Virus record (IMG/VR): IMGVR_UViG_3300044678_001943
Span: 1-20,322 of that record
Strand: one strand, 5' to 3'
From: a virus
DNA: 20,322 bases
Below are positions 5,872 through 12,364 of this stretch, one piece after another. The first letter of the stretch is position 1. The number at the start of each line of letters is the position of its first letter. The notes below the pieces were generated by a model, which did no database searches, was not told where the DNA came from, and worked only from the letters and a program-made list of their open reading frames with translations. The position numbers and the translations under genes are program-made.

Positions 5872-6290
5872 GTTGTATTCCCGACACGGCAACCACGCAG
5901 CGCATGGCAGAGTCTTATGCTGCCGGCAACAGCTTGGCCCAAGTCGCCCAAGAGTTTGGCGTGACAAGGCAGTCAGTCTACACGCGCTTCCGCAGGGCTT
6001 GCGTTGCCATGCGACCGCAGACGCGCTTCGGCCAAGACAATCACTTCTACCGAGGTGGCATGCTGTGCAGCGAATCGGCGCAGAAGAAAGCCTACAAAGC
6101 AATCACACGAGGCCGGCTCAAGCCGCAACCCTGCGAGTCATGCGGTCGCTCCGGTCGCGCTGCAGATGGCAGGAACATAGTTCAAGCCCATCACGACAAC
6201 TACGCCCGCCCGCTCGACGTTCGCTGGCTTTGCGTCACCTGCCATCACGAGTGGCACAAAACCAACCGCCCAATCCCATGTCATGTCTAG
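5868..6290 (+). CDS. HTH plus HNH-like zinc protein (140 aa)
   Basis: A GTG start overlaps the previous stop (GTGA) with GGAGG at 5856-5860. Residues about 12-44 form a helix-turn-helix (N-S-L-A-Q-V-A-Q-E-F-G-V-T-R-Q-S-V-Y). The C-terminal half has a zinc-ribbon/HNH-like arrangement: Cys89-x2-Cys92, His108-His109-x-Asn111 and Cys122-x2-Cys125-His126 with His130. This matches small phage proteins with an HNH-like treble-clef fold. It may nick DNA or only bind it. The last 13 bases contain the two start codons of the following overlapping genes, so its terminating ribosomes could reinitiate in either frame. Confidence 0.75.
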   Translation: MSCIPDTATTQRMAESYAAGNSLAQVAQEFGVTRQSVYTRFRRACVAMRPQTRFGQDNHFYRGGMLCSESAQKKAYKAITRGRLKPQPCESCGRSGRAADGRNIVQAHHDNYARPLDVRWLCVTCHHEWHKTNRPIPCHV

Positions 6291-7654
6291 TCATCATCCC
6301 ATCGTCCCTTACATCAGCCTTTGCAGCGGATACGAAGGTATCGGACTTGGACTCCACCGAGTCATACGAAATCTGCGCTGCATCGCTTACTGCGAGAGGG
6401 AAATCTTTGGCGCCGCCAACCTTTGCGCGAAAGCTGAAAGCGGACTGCTGGACCCAGCTCCTATTTTCACGGATGTCCATACTTTCCCCTGGCAGCAGTT
6501 CGCTCCGTTCATGGCTGGAGGGATTTTGTCCTTCGGCTGGCCTTGCCAACCCGTCAGCCACGCCGGAAAGCGGAAAGCTACAGAAGACGAGCGATGGCTC
6601 TTCGACACCATCGCAGATGGCATTGCTGTCATGCGACCCGGATGGCTCTTCGCCGAAAATGTGGAGGGACTCTTGTCCGCCAGAATGCCCGATGGAACCA
6701 GTGTCTTCGGCCACTGCATCACGCGACTGGAAAGCCTACATTACAAAGTTGCGGCAGGAATATTCAGCGCGTCTGAAGTTGGCGCGCCGCACCAGCGGAA
6801 GCGGGTCTTTATCTTGGCCCACCGCGTCAGCGCGGGATCACAAAGATTGCTCCGATCCTGCAACGTGGAAGTGCAAGGAGAAGCGGAATCGTTACGACCA
6901 ATTGGGGCGTGCGGTTTTTTCGGATGCGGCGAATTGGCCGACACCGAACGCGCAAGTCTCACAGGATGGCGAGTCGCCGGAGACATGGCTCAAGCGCAAG
7001 GAGGCGATGAGGGCCAAGGGCTACAACGGCAACGGATGCGGGACGCCGCTGACCATTGCGGTGCAACTCCATGGCCAAGCCGCCCCGGCGAGCAGCAGTT
7101 CGCTTGGGAGCCGCCAAGGGTTGTCGTGGCCAACGCCGCAAACCATGGACACGCTGCCAGTGCGTCCGGTGGAGGAATTTGCGGAGACGAACAAGACGCG
7201 CGGCGGCAGGAAGAATCGCAAGGCGTTGAGCAACTTGCGGGAGGCGGTTCATTCGCCGGTTTATCAAGCGAGTTGGCGAACGCCGAGCGCGCAACTAATC
7301 GAAGCGAAGCCAGACGGGATCAAGCTGATTGGCAGGACACCACAAGATCCGCAAGTGGGTTTGGCCGATCAAGTCAGGGCACAATGGGCAACGCCGCAAG
7401 CGAAAGACCACAAGAGCGGTCATCGAGATCCAACCATAGTTCAATACAAGCAACTGAATGTGGAGGTGGAAGCGAGAGCGACCGGCAAACTCAACCCTCG
7501 CTGGGTCGAGACGCTGATGGGCCTGCCAATCGGCTGGGTCATGCCGTCCTGCACGTCTCCACAGACAATCGCACCGATGAGCTGCGACTCCTCGGCAATG
7601 GAGTTGTCCCTGCCACCGCAGAGCGAGCTTTCCGAGTTCTCGTTAGCGAGCTGA
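6278..7654 (+). CDS. Overlapping +1-frame protein with repeated W-P-T-P motifs (458 aa)
   Basis: The frame is open across almost the entire methyltransferase gene. Its ATG at 6278 is 5 nt before the methyltransferase ATG at 6283. The N-terminal 140 residues are Ser/Pro-rich and not recognisable. From about residue 145 the protein reads like phage proteins usually found with or fused to cytosine methyltransferases: S-W-P-T-A-S-A-R-D-H-K-D (179-190), W-P-T-P at 220-223 and 284-287, W-R-T-P (333), W-A-T-P-Q-A-K-D-H-K (370-379), and L-N-P-R-W-V-E-T-L-M-G-L-P-I-G-W (405-420). I recall W-P-T-P-x-A-x-D and L-N-P-x-W-V-E-x-L-M-G as conserved in such proteins, of unknown role. Both frames therefore carry family-like motifs over the same bases. 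The coding status of residues 1-140 is the least certain, and an internal start is possible. Confidence 0.6.
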   Translation: MSCLVIIPSSLTSAFAADTKVSDLDSTESYEICAASLTARGKSLAPPTFARKLKADCWTQLLFSRMSILSPGSSSLRSWLEGFCPSAGLANPSATPESGKLQKTSDGSSTPSQMALLSCDPDGSSPKMWRDSCPPECPMEPVSSATASRDWKAYITKLRQEYSARLKLARRTSGSGSLSWPTASARDHKDCSDPATWKCKEKRNRYDQLGRAVFSDAANWPTPNAQVSQDGESPETWLKRKEAMRAKGYNGNGCGTPLTIAVQLHGQAAPASSSSLGSRQGLSWPTPQTMDTLPVRPVEEFAETNKTRGGRKNRKALSNLREAVHSPVYQASWRTPSAQLIEAKPDGIKLIGRTPQDPQVGLADQVRAQWATPQAKDHKSGHRDPTIVQYKQLNVEVEARATGKLNPRWVETLMGLPIGWVMPSCTSPQTIAPMSCDSSAMELSLPPQSELSEFSLAS

Positions 7655-7671
7655 TGGAGGAGGAAGCATGA
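6283..7671 (+). CDS. dcm: DNA (cytosine-5-)-methyltransferase
   Basis: This 462-residue C5-cytosine methyltransferase transfers a methyl group from AdoMet to cytosine in a short DNA target. Visible motifs in order: motif I I-S-L-C-S-G-Y-E-G-I-G-L-G at residues 11-23, motif IV G-W-P-C-Q-P-V-S with nucleophile Cys88, motif VI E-N-V at 125-127, motif VIII Q-R-K-R-V at 171-175 and motif X L-G-N-G-V-V-P at 437-443. Between VIII and X the target-recognition region (about 180-430) is unusually rich in Gly, Gln, Arg, Ser and Ala, with repeated L-A-D-T-E-R / A-N-A-x-x-R-type pieces. This region is also fully open in the +1 frame, where it encodes a second recognisable protein. No partner restriction gene is adjacent, so protection of phage DNA against host restriction is the likeliest role. 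No Shine-Dalgarno is seen; translation is probably coupled to the gene before. Confidence 0.92.
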   Translation: MSSHHPIVPYISLCSGYEGIGLGLHRVIRNLRCIAYCEREIFGAANLCAKAESGLLDPAPIFTDVHTFPWQQFAPFMAGGILSFGWPCQPVSHAGKRKATEDERWLFDTIADGIAVMRPGWLFAENVEGLLSARMPDGTSVFGHCITRLESLHYKVAAGIFSASEVGAPHQRKRVFILAHRVSAGSQRLLRSCNVEVQGEAESLRPIGACGFFGCGELADTERASLTGWRVAGDMAQAQGGDEGQGLQRQRMRDAADHCGATPWPSRPGEQQFAWEPPRVVVANAANHGHAASASGGGICGDEQDARRQEESQGVEQLAGGGSFAGLSSELANAERATNRSEARRDQADWQDTTRSASGFGRSSQGTMGNAASERPQERSSRSNHSSIQATECGGGSESDRQTQPSLGRDADGPANRLGHAVLHVSTDNRTDELRLLGNGVVPATAERAFRVLVSELMEEEA

Positions 7672-7826
7672 CCGCCCACGACATCGACCTCGTCACCCAA
7701 TGGCTCGCCGCGAGGGACAACGAGAAGACCGGCGCCAAGACCTACCACGGCGACAACCCATGCATTGCCGCCGCGGCCCTCCTCGAGGTCTGCCGGCGCA
7801 TTTCCAACAAGCAAACCAACCCATGA
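7668..7826 (+). CDS. Small hypothetical protein (52 aa)
   Basis: It starts with ATG overlapping the methyltransferase stop (ATGA at 7668-7671), preceded by GGAGGAGGAAGC, a strong ribosome site. The product reads M-T-A-H-D-I-D-L-V-T-Q-W-L-A-A-R and is probably helical. It ends in a second ATGA overlap with the next gene. No family recognised; it is kept because of the tight coupling on both sides. Confidence 0.6.
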   Translation: MTAHDIDLVTQWLAARDNEKTGAKTYHGDNPCIAAAALLEVCRRISNKQTNP

Positions 7827-8029
7827 GCACAAACACCAAGAACCAGACCAACCGCATCCTACGCTACCTCCGCAGCGGCAACAGCATCACCCCATTGTCA
7901 GCCTTCACCCGCTTCAAATGCATGCGCCTCGCCGCACGCATCGAGGAATTGCGGGACGCTGGCATTCGCGTGCGTAGCCGGATGATGAACCGCAACGGCA
8001 AGCGTTTCGCCTGCTACTCGCTAGCCTAA
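7823..8029 (+). CDS. Winged helix-turn-helix protein (HTH_39-like, 68 aa)
   Basis: The protein reads T-N-R-I-L-R-Y-L-R-S-G-N-S-I-T-P-L-S-A, then C-M-R-L-A-A-R-I-E-E-L-R-D-A-G, then N-G-K-R-F-A-C-Y-S-L. This is the well-known small phage HTH pattern: a helix, 'I-T-P-L-x-A' turn, recognition helix 'R-L-A-A-R-I-x-x-L-R' and a wing 'G-K-R-x-A-x-Y-x-L'. Such proteins bind DNA; regulatory targets are not known. Start and stop both overlap neighbours (ATGA, then TAATG). Confidence 0.8.
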   Translation: MSTNTKNQTNRILRYLRSGNSITPLSAFTRFKCMRLAARIEELRDAGIRVRSRMMNRNGKRFACYSLA

Positions 8030-8250
8030 TGCCCCGGGCAATCGCCGCGACCATCGCCTGCCTGCTCTTCACGGCCTGCGCCGGGACGAGCTGGCGGGCC
8101 ACCGCACCGCACAACACGCCGGCAGCTTGGGAGTACAACGGCAAGCTCGAGGGCTACTACGCGCTGCGGGATGGATGGATGCGGTTGCGGGCGCCGAAGG
8201 GATTTGAGTGGGATGATTTGACGCAGAGTTACCGGGAGAGGTTGCGGTGA
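8029..8250 (+). CDS. Small lipoprotein (73 aa)
   Basis: The N-terminus M-P-R-A-I-A-A-T-I-A-C-L-L-F-T-A-C-A-G is a short signal peptide with lipobox L-F-T-A-C, lipidated Cys at residue 17. The mature part contains W-E-Y-N-G-K-L-E-G-Y-Y and G-F-E-W-D-D and has no known domain. The ATG shares one base with the preceding stop. Rz1-like spanins are also small lipoproteins, but there is no overlapping Rz-like gene and the protein is not proline-rich, so a spanin role is unlikely. Confidence 0.7.
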   Translation: MPRAIAATIACLLFTACAGTSWRATAPHNTPAAWEYNGKLEGYYALRDGWMRLRAPKGFEWDDLTQSYRERLR

Positions 8251-8468
8251 AGGCTGCCCCGGACAAGCTGTGCGCCTGGCAGGTTGAGGACGACATCTGG
8301 CACGTCCAGAGCCGTGACCCTTGGCTCTCCGGCGTGCTGTTGGACATGGGCATGAAGCGCATCGCTCGGGCCATCAAGGGCGGGCATTTGCATATCTTTG
8401 AGACAGATCAAGGCATTGAGGCGATGCGGCCGCTGATGCGCAGGCATAAGGGGAGGATTTTGCGGTGA
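8247..8468 (+). CDS. Hypothetical protein, GTG start (73 aa)
   Basis: GTG overlaps the previous TGA (GTGA), and GGGAGAGG lies just upstream. The sequence is compact, with Trp and His (C-A-W-Q-V-E-D-D-I-W-H-V-Q) and a basic C-terminus (R-R-H-K-G-R-I-L-R). No family is recognised. It ends in another GTGA overlap with the HNH gene. Confidence 0.6.
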   Translation: MKAAPDKLCAWQVEDDIWHVQSRDPWLSGVLLDMGMKRIARAIKGGHLHIFETDQGIEAMRPLMRRHKGRILR

Positions 8469-9028
8469 AGGACTGCGTACACCTTCCTGAGATTGGTGGC
8501 GGTCATCGCCCTGCGCAGCCCAAGTCTCTGCCGCAAGTTTGGGAGCTAAGAGAATATTTGAATTACAACGAAGAAACTGGAGAGTTGACTTGGAAGAAAT
8601 CTCCAGCGCGTCGAGTTAAGGTTGGCGATGTTGCCGGCACAACAATTGTTGAGGGCTACAAGCGCTTTAAGTTTAAGGGCCGGAATCACGCAGCGCATCG
8701 CATTGCATTTGCCATAGTCCATGGATATTGGCCAACGCCTGGATGCGATCACATTAATGGCAACACTTTAGATAACCGAGCGTGCAACCTGCGCGAGGCA
8801 ACGCACGCGCAGAACATGTGGAACAAGCGCGTAGGTCGCAACAATAAGTCAGGGATCAAGGGCGTTCACTGGCACAAGTTGGTTGGCAAGTGGGTGGCGT
8901 CAATAAAGCGAGACGGCAAGACGATTGTTGCTGGCTATTACCAAGATCTTTCTGTGGCCGCTGATGCGGTTGCCAAGTTGCGTGAGCAATTCCACGGCGA
9001 TTTTGCAAGGCACGCAACGCATCAATAA
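8465..9028 (+). CDS. HNH endonuclease with AP2-type DNA-binding domain (187 aa)
   Basis: Residues about 60-115 carry the HNH_3-type core: H-R-I at 78-80, C-D-H-I-N-G-N with Asp95, His96 and Asn98, then L-D-N-R and N-L-R-E. Residues about 128-180 form an AP2-like domain (S-G-I-K-G-V-H-W, W-V-A-S-I, G-Y-Y, A-A-D-A-V-A-K-L). This architecture is typical of free-standing homing-type endonucleases in phages. It starts with GTG overlapping the previous stop, preceded by AGGGGAGGATTTTGCG. The coding bases look more AT-rich than the surrounding operon, consistent with recent acquisition as a mobile gene. Confidence 0.85.
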   Translation: MKDCVHLPEIGGGHRPAQPKSLPQVWELREYLNYNEETGELTWKKSPARRVKVGDVAGTTIVEGYKRFKFKGRNHAAHRIAFAIVHGYWPTPGCDHINGNTLDNRACNLREATHAQNMWNKRVGRNNKSGIKGVHWHKLVGKWVASIKRDGKTIVAGYYQDLSVAADAVAKLREQFHGDFARHATHQ

Positions 9029-9029
9029 T

Positions 9030-9635
9030 ATGGCAAGACCCAAGACACGATCAAAGCCCAAGGCCGGTGGACACCGCGTCAAAATCATCGAGGACGATAA
9101 TGGTAAGGAGCTGGTCAGCGTCCAAGGGCACACTGGAGCTGATGTTCCTCCGGGCAAAGCCATGCAGATTATGGAGGCCCATGTTGGCGGCATGTCTGCT
9201 ACGCGCATTGCGAAGGCTTTTAATACATCCTACCACACGGTCATTGCGCTGATTCGTAATCGGCCAGAGATGCTTGAAAAAGCGCGCCAGACGGCAGCTA
9301 ACAATTGGAAAACCTTAGCGGCTGTTGGAACTGCAGAACTGCTTGATCGTGTGCCGGATATGAAGGACCACGGCTTGGTCATCATGTCGGCAGTGGCGTC
9401 CGAGAAGATGGAGTTGCTGAGTGGCAATGCAACCCAGCGAGTCGAGCATGTGATGGCTCCGGCGGCTGATGCTTGGCAGGACTTTGTGAGTGGGCTGCGG
9501 AAGGGCGACCAGGTCATCGATGTGGCGTTTGAACCGGTCGGCCTTCGGGAACCGGACGCGCAAAAGGCCGCTGCACTGCCGGCAGTCTCATTATCACCTA
9601 CAGAGGAATCCGATCCGACCCTATCGCAGCTATGA
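9030..9635 (+). CDS. HTH DNA-binding protein, possibly terminase-small-subunit-like (201 aa)
   Basis: I chose the ATG at 9030, one base after the preceding stop; the longer in-frame extension lies inside the HNH gene. The N-terminus is basic. Residues about 46-78 form an HTH (A-M-Q-I-M-E-A-H, G-M-S-A-T-R-I-A-K-A-F-N, Y-H-T-V-I-A-L-I). A helical region follows, with V-A-S-E-K-M-E-L-L-S-G-N-A-T-Q-R-V-E-H. That last pattern (D/E-K-x-x-L-L-x-G-x-x-T-x-R-V-E) resembles phage small-terminase-like or HTH proteins. It lies far from terL, so a role in replication or regulation is equally possible. It is followed by the longest non-coding gap of this operon. Confidence 0.6.
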   Translation: MARPKTRSKPKAGGHRVKIIEDDNGKELVSVQGHTGADVPPGKAMQIMEAHVGGMSATRIAKAFNTSYHTVIALIRNRPEMLEKARQTAANNWKTLAAVGTAELLDRVPDMKDHGLVIMSAVASEKMELLSGNATQRVEHVMAPAADAWQDFVSGLRKGDQVIDVAFEPVGLREPDAQKAAALPAVSLSPTEESDPTLSQL

Positions 9636-9799
9636 TAACCTTATTGAGACTCCTCTGTCCGATATGCAACGTCATTCGCAAAGAACAATACATAAGTGCT
9701 GTTGTATTGAGTTATAGGGGAGGGGGCGGTCGGTCGTTTTGTTTTTTTGCAATACCCCCGACCGCTTGGACCTCCCGAAATTTTTAGCAAAAACACTTT
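9636..9799. promoter_or_regulatory. Intergenic region with inverted repeats, likely terminator or regulatory
   Basis: There is no gene here. I see an inverted repeat CAATACA / TGTATTG (9686-9692, 9703-9709) and a longer-range 8-bp pair GCGGTCGG / CCGACCGC (9726-9733, 9758-9765) whose loop contains a T-rich run (about 9737-9748). A GGGGAGGGGG tract precedes it. CAGAGGA (9601-9607) and TCCTCTG (9652-9658) also pair across the gene end. Together these could form a terminator for the preceding operon and a control site for 9800 onward; the exact function is not determined. Confidence 0.4.
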
Positions 9800-10225
9800 A
9801 TGATCAAGCAAATCCTAACCGCCGCAAAGTCAACCCTCAGCCAACCCATTAGTCAACCCCCCGCGGAACCCGCCAAGCCAATCCCCTCGCCTACCCCAGA
9901 ACCATCCCTGGCGCCCAAGCCGGAAGCCATCCTCAAAGCCGCCCCGGTCTCCGACCAGCAGTTCGCCGAGACTGTCGCCAAGCAGGTCGGCTATCAGCCC
10001 GGCGACCAAGTGACCGGAGCCGTTCTGCCAAAGAAAATCCCCAACGGCCGCCTGCTCTACGTCTCAGTGCCGGACTGGTCGGAGCCGGTGATCTGCTCGG
10101 TGCAAAACGCCGCGGACTGGTCGGCCGGCGAGCGCATCAAGTGTGTGTACGTCAAGGCTGACGCCGAGGGTCGCCTCGTCTTCGAGAACCGCGACGGTAT
10201 CCGCCGCAACCGGTGGCGCCGATGA
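9800..10225 (+). CDS. Hypothetical protein with proline-rich N-terminus (141 aa)
   Basis: Residues about 15-45 are a proline/alanine-rich linker ([15 protein letters not shown]). The C-terminal 80 residues look like a compact beta domain ([34 protein letters not shown]), possibly OB/S1-like, ending in a very basic tail R-R-N-R-W-R-R. It may bind nucleic acid; that is inference. No Shine-Dalgarno is seen before the ATG. The stop overlaps the HNH start (ATGA). Confidence 0.6.
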   Translation: MIKQILTAAKSTLSQPISQPPAEPAKPIPSPTPEPSLAPKPEAILKAAPVSDQQFAETVAKQVGYQPGDQVTGAVLPKKIPNGRLLYVSVPDWSEPVICSVQNAADWSAGERIKCVYVKADAEGRLVFENRDGIRRNRWRR

Positions 10226-10782
10226 GCAAGCGCAAGTCTATCGGGAAGCGTCTGCGGTTTTCAATTTTCAGCCGCGACAATTTTTCGTGTCGGTATTGCG
10301 GCCAGCAGTCGGATCGAGTGCCGCTAGTCATTGATCACGTTGTTCCTGTCTGCCAAGGAGGAACCAACGATGAGGCGAACCTAGTTACGGCCTGCGTAGA
10401 GTGCAACCAGGGCAAGGCCGGAAACCGGATTGAACAAACCGTGCCAACCGAAACGGATCGGCTGCGGCTTGCCCAAGAAATGCAGGAGCAGCGCATTGCT
10501 GCGGCTGCGGCTGCCGAGGCTGCGGCCAACCGCACTGCGCGGCTTAATTCGCTTGTGCAGTTGTGGTGCTCCATCACCGGCAAATCTGAGGTTGATCGCA
10601 AAACGGCCCTAATCATTTTTAGCTACGTCCAAGAGTTTGGCGAAGAGGTTGTCTACCCGTGGATTGAGCAGGCTTACACCGTTTGCGCCACCACTCCGCG
10701 CTTTGGCGGCGTGGACGTCAACATGGGTAAGTATATCAGCGGCATCCGGCGCAATGTGCTTGAGCAAGAGGAGGCCGCATGA
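10222..10782 (+). CDS. HNH endonuclease-domain protein (186 aa)
   Basis: I start at 10222 (M-S-K-R-K-S-I-G) because of the ATGA overlap. The HNH motif is canonical: R-D-N-F-S-C-R-Y-C with Cys23/Cys26, I-D-H-V-V-P with Asp38-His39, G-G-T-N-D, A-N-L-V, then Cys58-x2-Cys61-Asn62. After residue 75 an alanine-rich helix and a separate helical domain follow (L-W-C-S-I-T-G-K to N-V-L). HNH proteins directly ahead of a replication initiator are frequent in phages and may process DNA during replication or recombination. The end overlaps the next start, with GAGGAGG just upstream. Confidence 0.85.
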   Translation: MSKRKSIGKRLRFSIFSRDNFSCRYCGQQSDRVPLVIDHVVPVCQGGTNDEANLVTACVECNQGKAGNRIEQTVPTETDRLRLAQEMQEQRIAAAAAAEAAANRTARLNSLVQLWCSITGKSEVDRKTALIIFSYVQEFGEEVVYPWIEQAYTVCATTPRFGGVDVNMGKYISGIRRNVLEQEEAA

Positions 10783-11612
10783 GCGTCAAAGCAACAACTT
10801 GGGCGTGGTACGACAGTAAGGCCGAGGGCGCTGACTTGCTGGTTTTGTTGGCCCTTGCCGACTTTGCTGACGAAAGCGGTCGGTGCTTTGGAAGCTGGGG
10901 AACCATGCAGAAGAAGACCAAGCTGGCTCGCAGCACTATTGCCCGCTGCATCAAGCGTCTCGAGGCAAGCGGCGAGCTGACAGTTATTGAGGGCGCCAAA
11001 ACGCTGAACGGGCGCAACCTCGCCACGGTCTGGCAGCTTCCGGTTAAGGGCAGGTGTCAGAATGAGACCGGTGTCAGCGTGACATTACCCCCGTCCGATT
11101 CTGACACTACCCCCGGTGTCAGCGTGACATTACCCCCGTCCGATTCTGACACCCCAACACAAAGTAACGTCTTAAAACGGTCATTAACTACCGCTCCGGC
11201 GATTTCATCGCCTTCGCATCCTATTTCGGAAAAGGAAGCACCCAAACCAAAACGCGCCACCGCTCCCAAATTCGACCCAGCATCTATTCTGCTGCCCCAT
11301 GGTCCGGGCTTCCAAAAATGGTGGCTGCATTTCATTGAGCACCGCAGCAACCCAATCAAGGGTCGCCGCAACCCATTAACGCCGCTCGCCGCCAAGATCA
11401 TCTTGGGCGAGCTGGCTGCGGTCAACGAACAGCAAGCCGTTGAATCCATCAAGAAGTGCATCGCCGCGGGCTGGGTTAAGCCGTTCCCGCCCGAGCCGCC
11501 AGCCAAGGCCACCATCGTTGAGCTGCCACCCCAAGGCCGCCCCAAACAAACCGCCCTTGAAAAACACCTCGCCGAACAGCGCGAGCAGTTCGCAAAGGAG
11601 AACGCAGCCTAA
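10779..11612 (+). CDS. Phage replication initiator, lambda O-like with HTH domain (277 aa)
   Basis: Residues about 18-86 match the helix-turn-helix domain of phage O-like initiators ([13 protein letters not shown], then [18 protein letters not shown]). A flexible middle contains a perfect 15-residue repeat unit starting [13 protein letters not shown] at residues 98 and 113. The C-terminal half (about 155-250) is a second helical domain that could contact the helicase, ending in a charged tail. Origin-like DNA repeats lie inside the gene at 11053-11152, as in lambda. A DnaB-type helicase gene lies about 1.6 kb downstream. The initiator call is well supported by domain and context; the exact family is not. 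Confidence 0.75.
   Translation: MSVKATTWAWYDSKAEGADLLVLLALADFADESGRCFGSWGTMQKKTKLARSTIARCIKRLEASGELTVIEGAKTLNGRNLATVWQLPVKGRCQNETGVSVTLPPSDSDTTPGVSVTLPPSDSDTPTQSNVLKRSLTTAPAISSPSHPISEKEAPKPKRATAPKFDPASILLPHGPGFQKWWLHFIEHRSNPIKGRRNPLTPLAAKIILGELAAVNEQQAVESIKKCIAAGWVKPFPPEPPAKATIVELPPQGRPKQTALEKHLAEQREQFAKENAA
11053..11152. repeat. Iteron-like repeats inside the initiator gene, probable replication origin
   Basis: Two 38-bp identical units (11070-11107, 11115-11152) lie 45 bp apart. Each starts with the dyad TGTCA-GCG-TGACA and ends with TTCTGACAC. A further GTGTCAGAA at 11054-11062 is the exact reverse complement of those ends. At least seven TGTCA half-sites are present, and the following bases (11153-11200) are less GC-rich. 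This layout resembles lambda ori inside gene O. That the initiator binds here is inferred. Confidence 0.6.
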
Positions 11613-11615
11613 CCC

Positions 11616-12086
11616 ATGAGCAACCTATTCGCCCTCGAAGACGGCATCCACGCACCCATCACCGGAGGCGCCGTCCTATCCGCCTGCCGCAAAGGAGAGA
11701 TTTCCGAATCCCTCTTCATTGTCGGCGCCCAAGTCCACGACTGGGAGATCTTCACGCCCTTCGGTCACGCCCAAACCACCGACGTGATGTTGACCCGCGC
11801 CGGCGTCCGCCCGATTGCCGTTCAGGTAAAGACCGCCACCCTCGACCGCGGCGCCTACCACGTCTCCGTCAAGCGCGCCACCGGCGGCCATAAAGCCCGC
11901 CCCTACGAGATCCACGACTTCGACGTGCTCGCCGCCTACCTACCCAACCTCAATCAATTTGTCTTCTGGACCTTCGACGACATCAGCAACCGCGTCAGCG
12001 TCCGCTACGACCCCAACAAGCACCGGAAACCCGGTAACTGGGACTTGCTTAACGGTGTCGCAGAATCATTAACCCGCACGCAATAA
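11616..12086 (+). CDS. PD-(D/E)XK-type nuclease-like protein (PDDEXK_5-like, 156 aa)
   Basis: The pattern is K-G-E-I-S-E (Glu28), T-T-D-V-M-L (Asp56), then I-A-V-Q-V-K-T-A with Gln70 and Lys72, followed by Y-H-V-S-V and D-V-L-A-A-Y. This is the arrangement of the PDDEXK_5 group, in which Gln can replace the second acidic residue. Members are restriction- or resolvase-like DNA nucleases. Its position between initiator and helicase suggests a replication or recombination role. The ATG at 11616 lies just after the initiator stop. Confidence 0.65.
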   Translation: MSNLFALEDGIHAPITGGAVLSACRKGEISESLFIVGAQVHDWEIFTPFGHAQTTDVMLTRAGVRPIAVQVKTATLDRGAYHVSVKRATGGHKARPYEIHDFDVLAAYLPNLNQFVFWTFDDISNRVSVRYDPNKHRKPGNWDLLNGVAESLTRTQ

Positions 12087-12093
12087 TTTTTTG

Positions 12094-12109
12094 CCCCCCC
12101 CCCCCCCCC
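12094..12109 (+). repeat. Sixteen-cytosine homopolymer tract
   Basis: A run of 16 C follows AATTTTTTG, just after the stop of the preceding gene. Two copies of CCCCTAAG follow: one at its edge (12106-12113) and one at 12133-12140. The tract is intergenic, so slippage would not change a protein, but it could alter promoter spacing. Its length may also be unreliable in assembly. Confidence 0.85.
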
Positions 12110-12184
12110 TAAGTTATCAATTTGCTATTAAACCCCTAAGACAACCAATGTCCTACCCCCAACTGTACATTTGACTAGTATTTT

Positions 12185-12364
12185 ATGAAAACCGCCAAAA
12201 GCACCAAAAAGGCGAGCGCCCCCAAGGCGCCGAAAGCAACCAACCTCCAAGTCAACGTCGAATACCTCGAGCAGATCGCCGATGAGGCTATCAGCACGAT
12301 CATGGTCCTGCGCGCACTAGTCGCACAGCTTGCCATCAGCCAGGAGGAAAAAGATGCACGCTAA
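12185..12364 (+). CDS. Small basic/helical hypothetical protein (59 aa)
   Basis: The N-terminus is Lys/Ala-rich (M-K-T-A-K-S-T-K-K-A-S-A-P-K) and is followed by a helix (V-E-Y-L-E-Q-I-A-D-E-A-I). A basic tail plus helix could mean DNA binding. There is no Shine-Dalgarno; a TAGTAT hexamer is only 3 nt before the ATG. The roughly 100 bp in front of it (12087-12184) hold the C tract and no gene. Its end overlaps the next gene by 11 nt and carries that gene's ribosome site. Confidence 0.5.
   Translation: MKTAKSTKKASAPKAPKATNLQVNVEYLEQIADEAISTIMVLRALVAQLAISQEEKDAR

Noticed and set aside
5825-6277. Upstream extension of the +1-frame W-P-T-P protein to 5825
   Set aside because: The extension lies in the HNH-like and coiled-coil genes and shows no family-like motif; ATG 6278 beside the methyltransferase start is a better start.
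8029-8250. Rz1-like spanin
   Set aside because: It is a small lipoprotein, but not proline-rich, with no embedding Rz-like gene, and it lies in the early operon.
9030-9635. Firm call as small terminase subunit
   Set aside because: The HTH and general pattern allow it, but it is about 8 kb from terL and no decisive motif is visible.
11070-11152. Repeat pair considered as a CRISPR array
   Set aside because: There are only two units, with a 7-nt gap, inside a gene and in frame with a protein repeat; no spacers.
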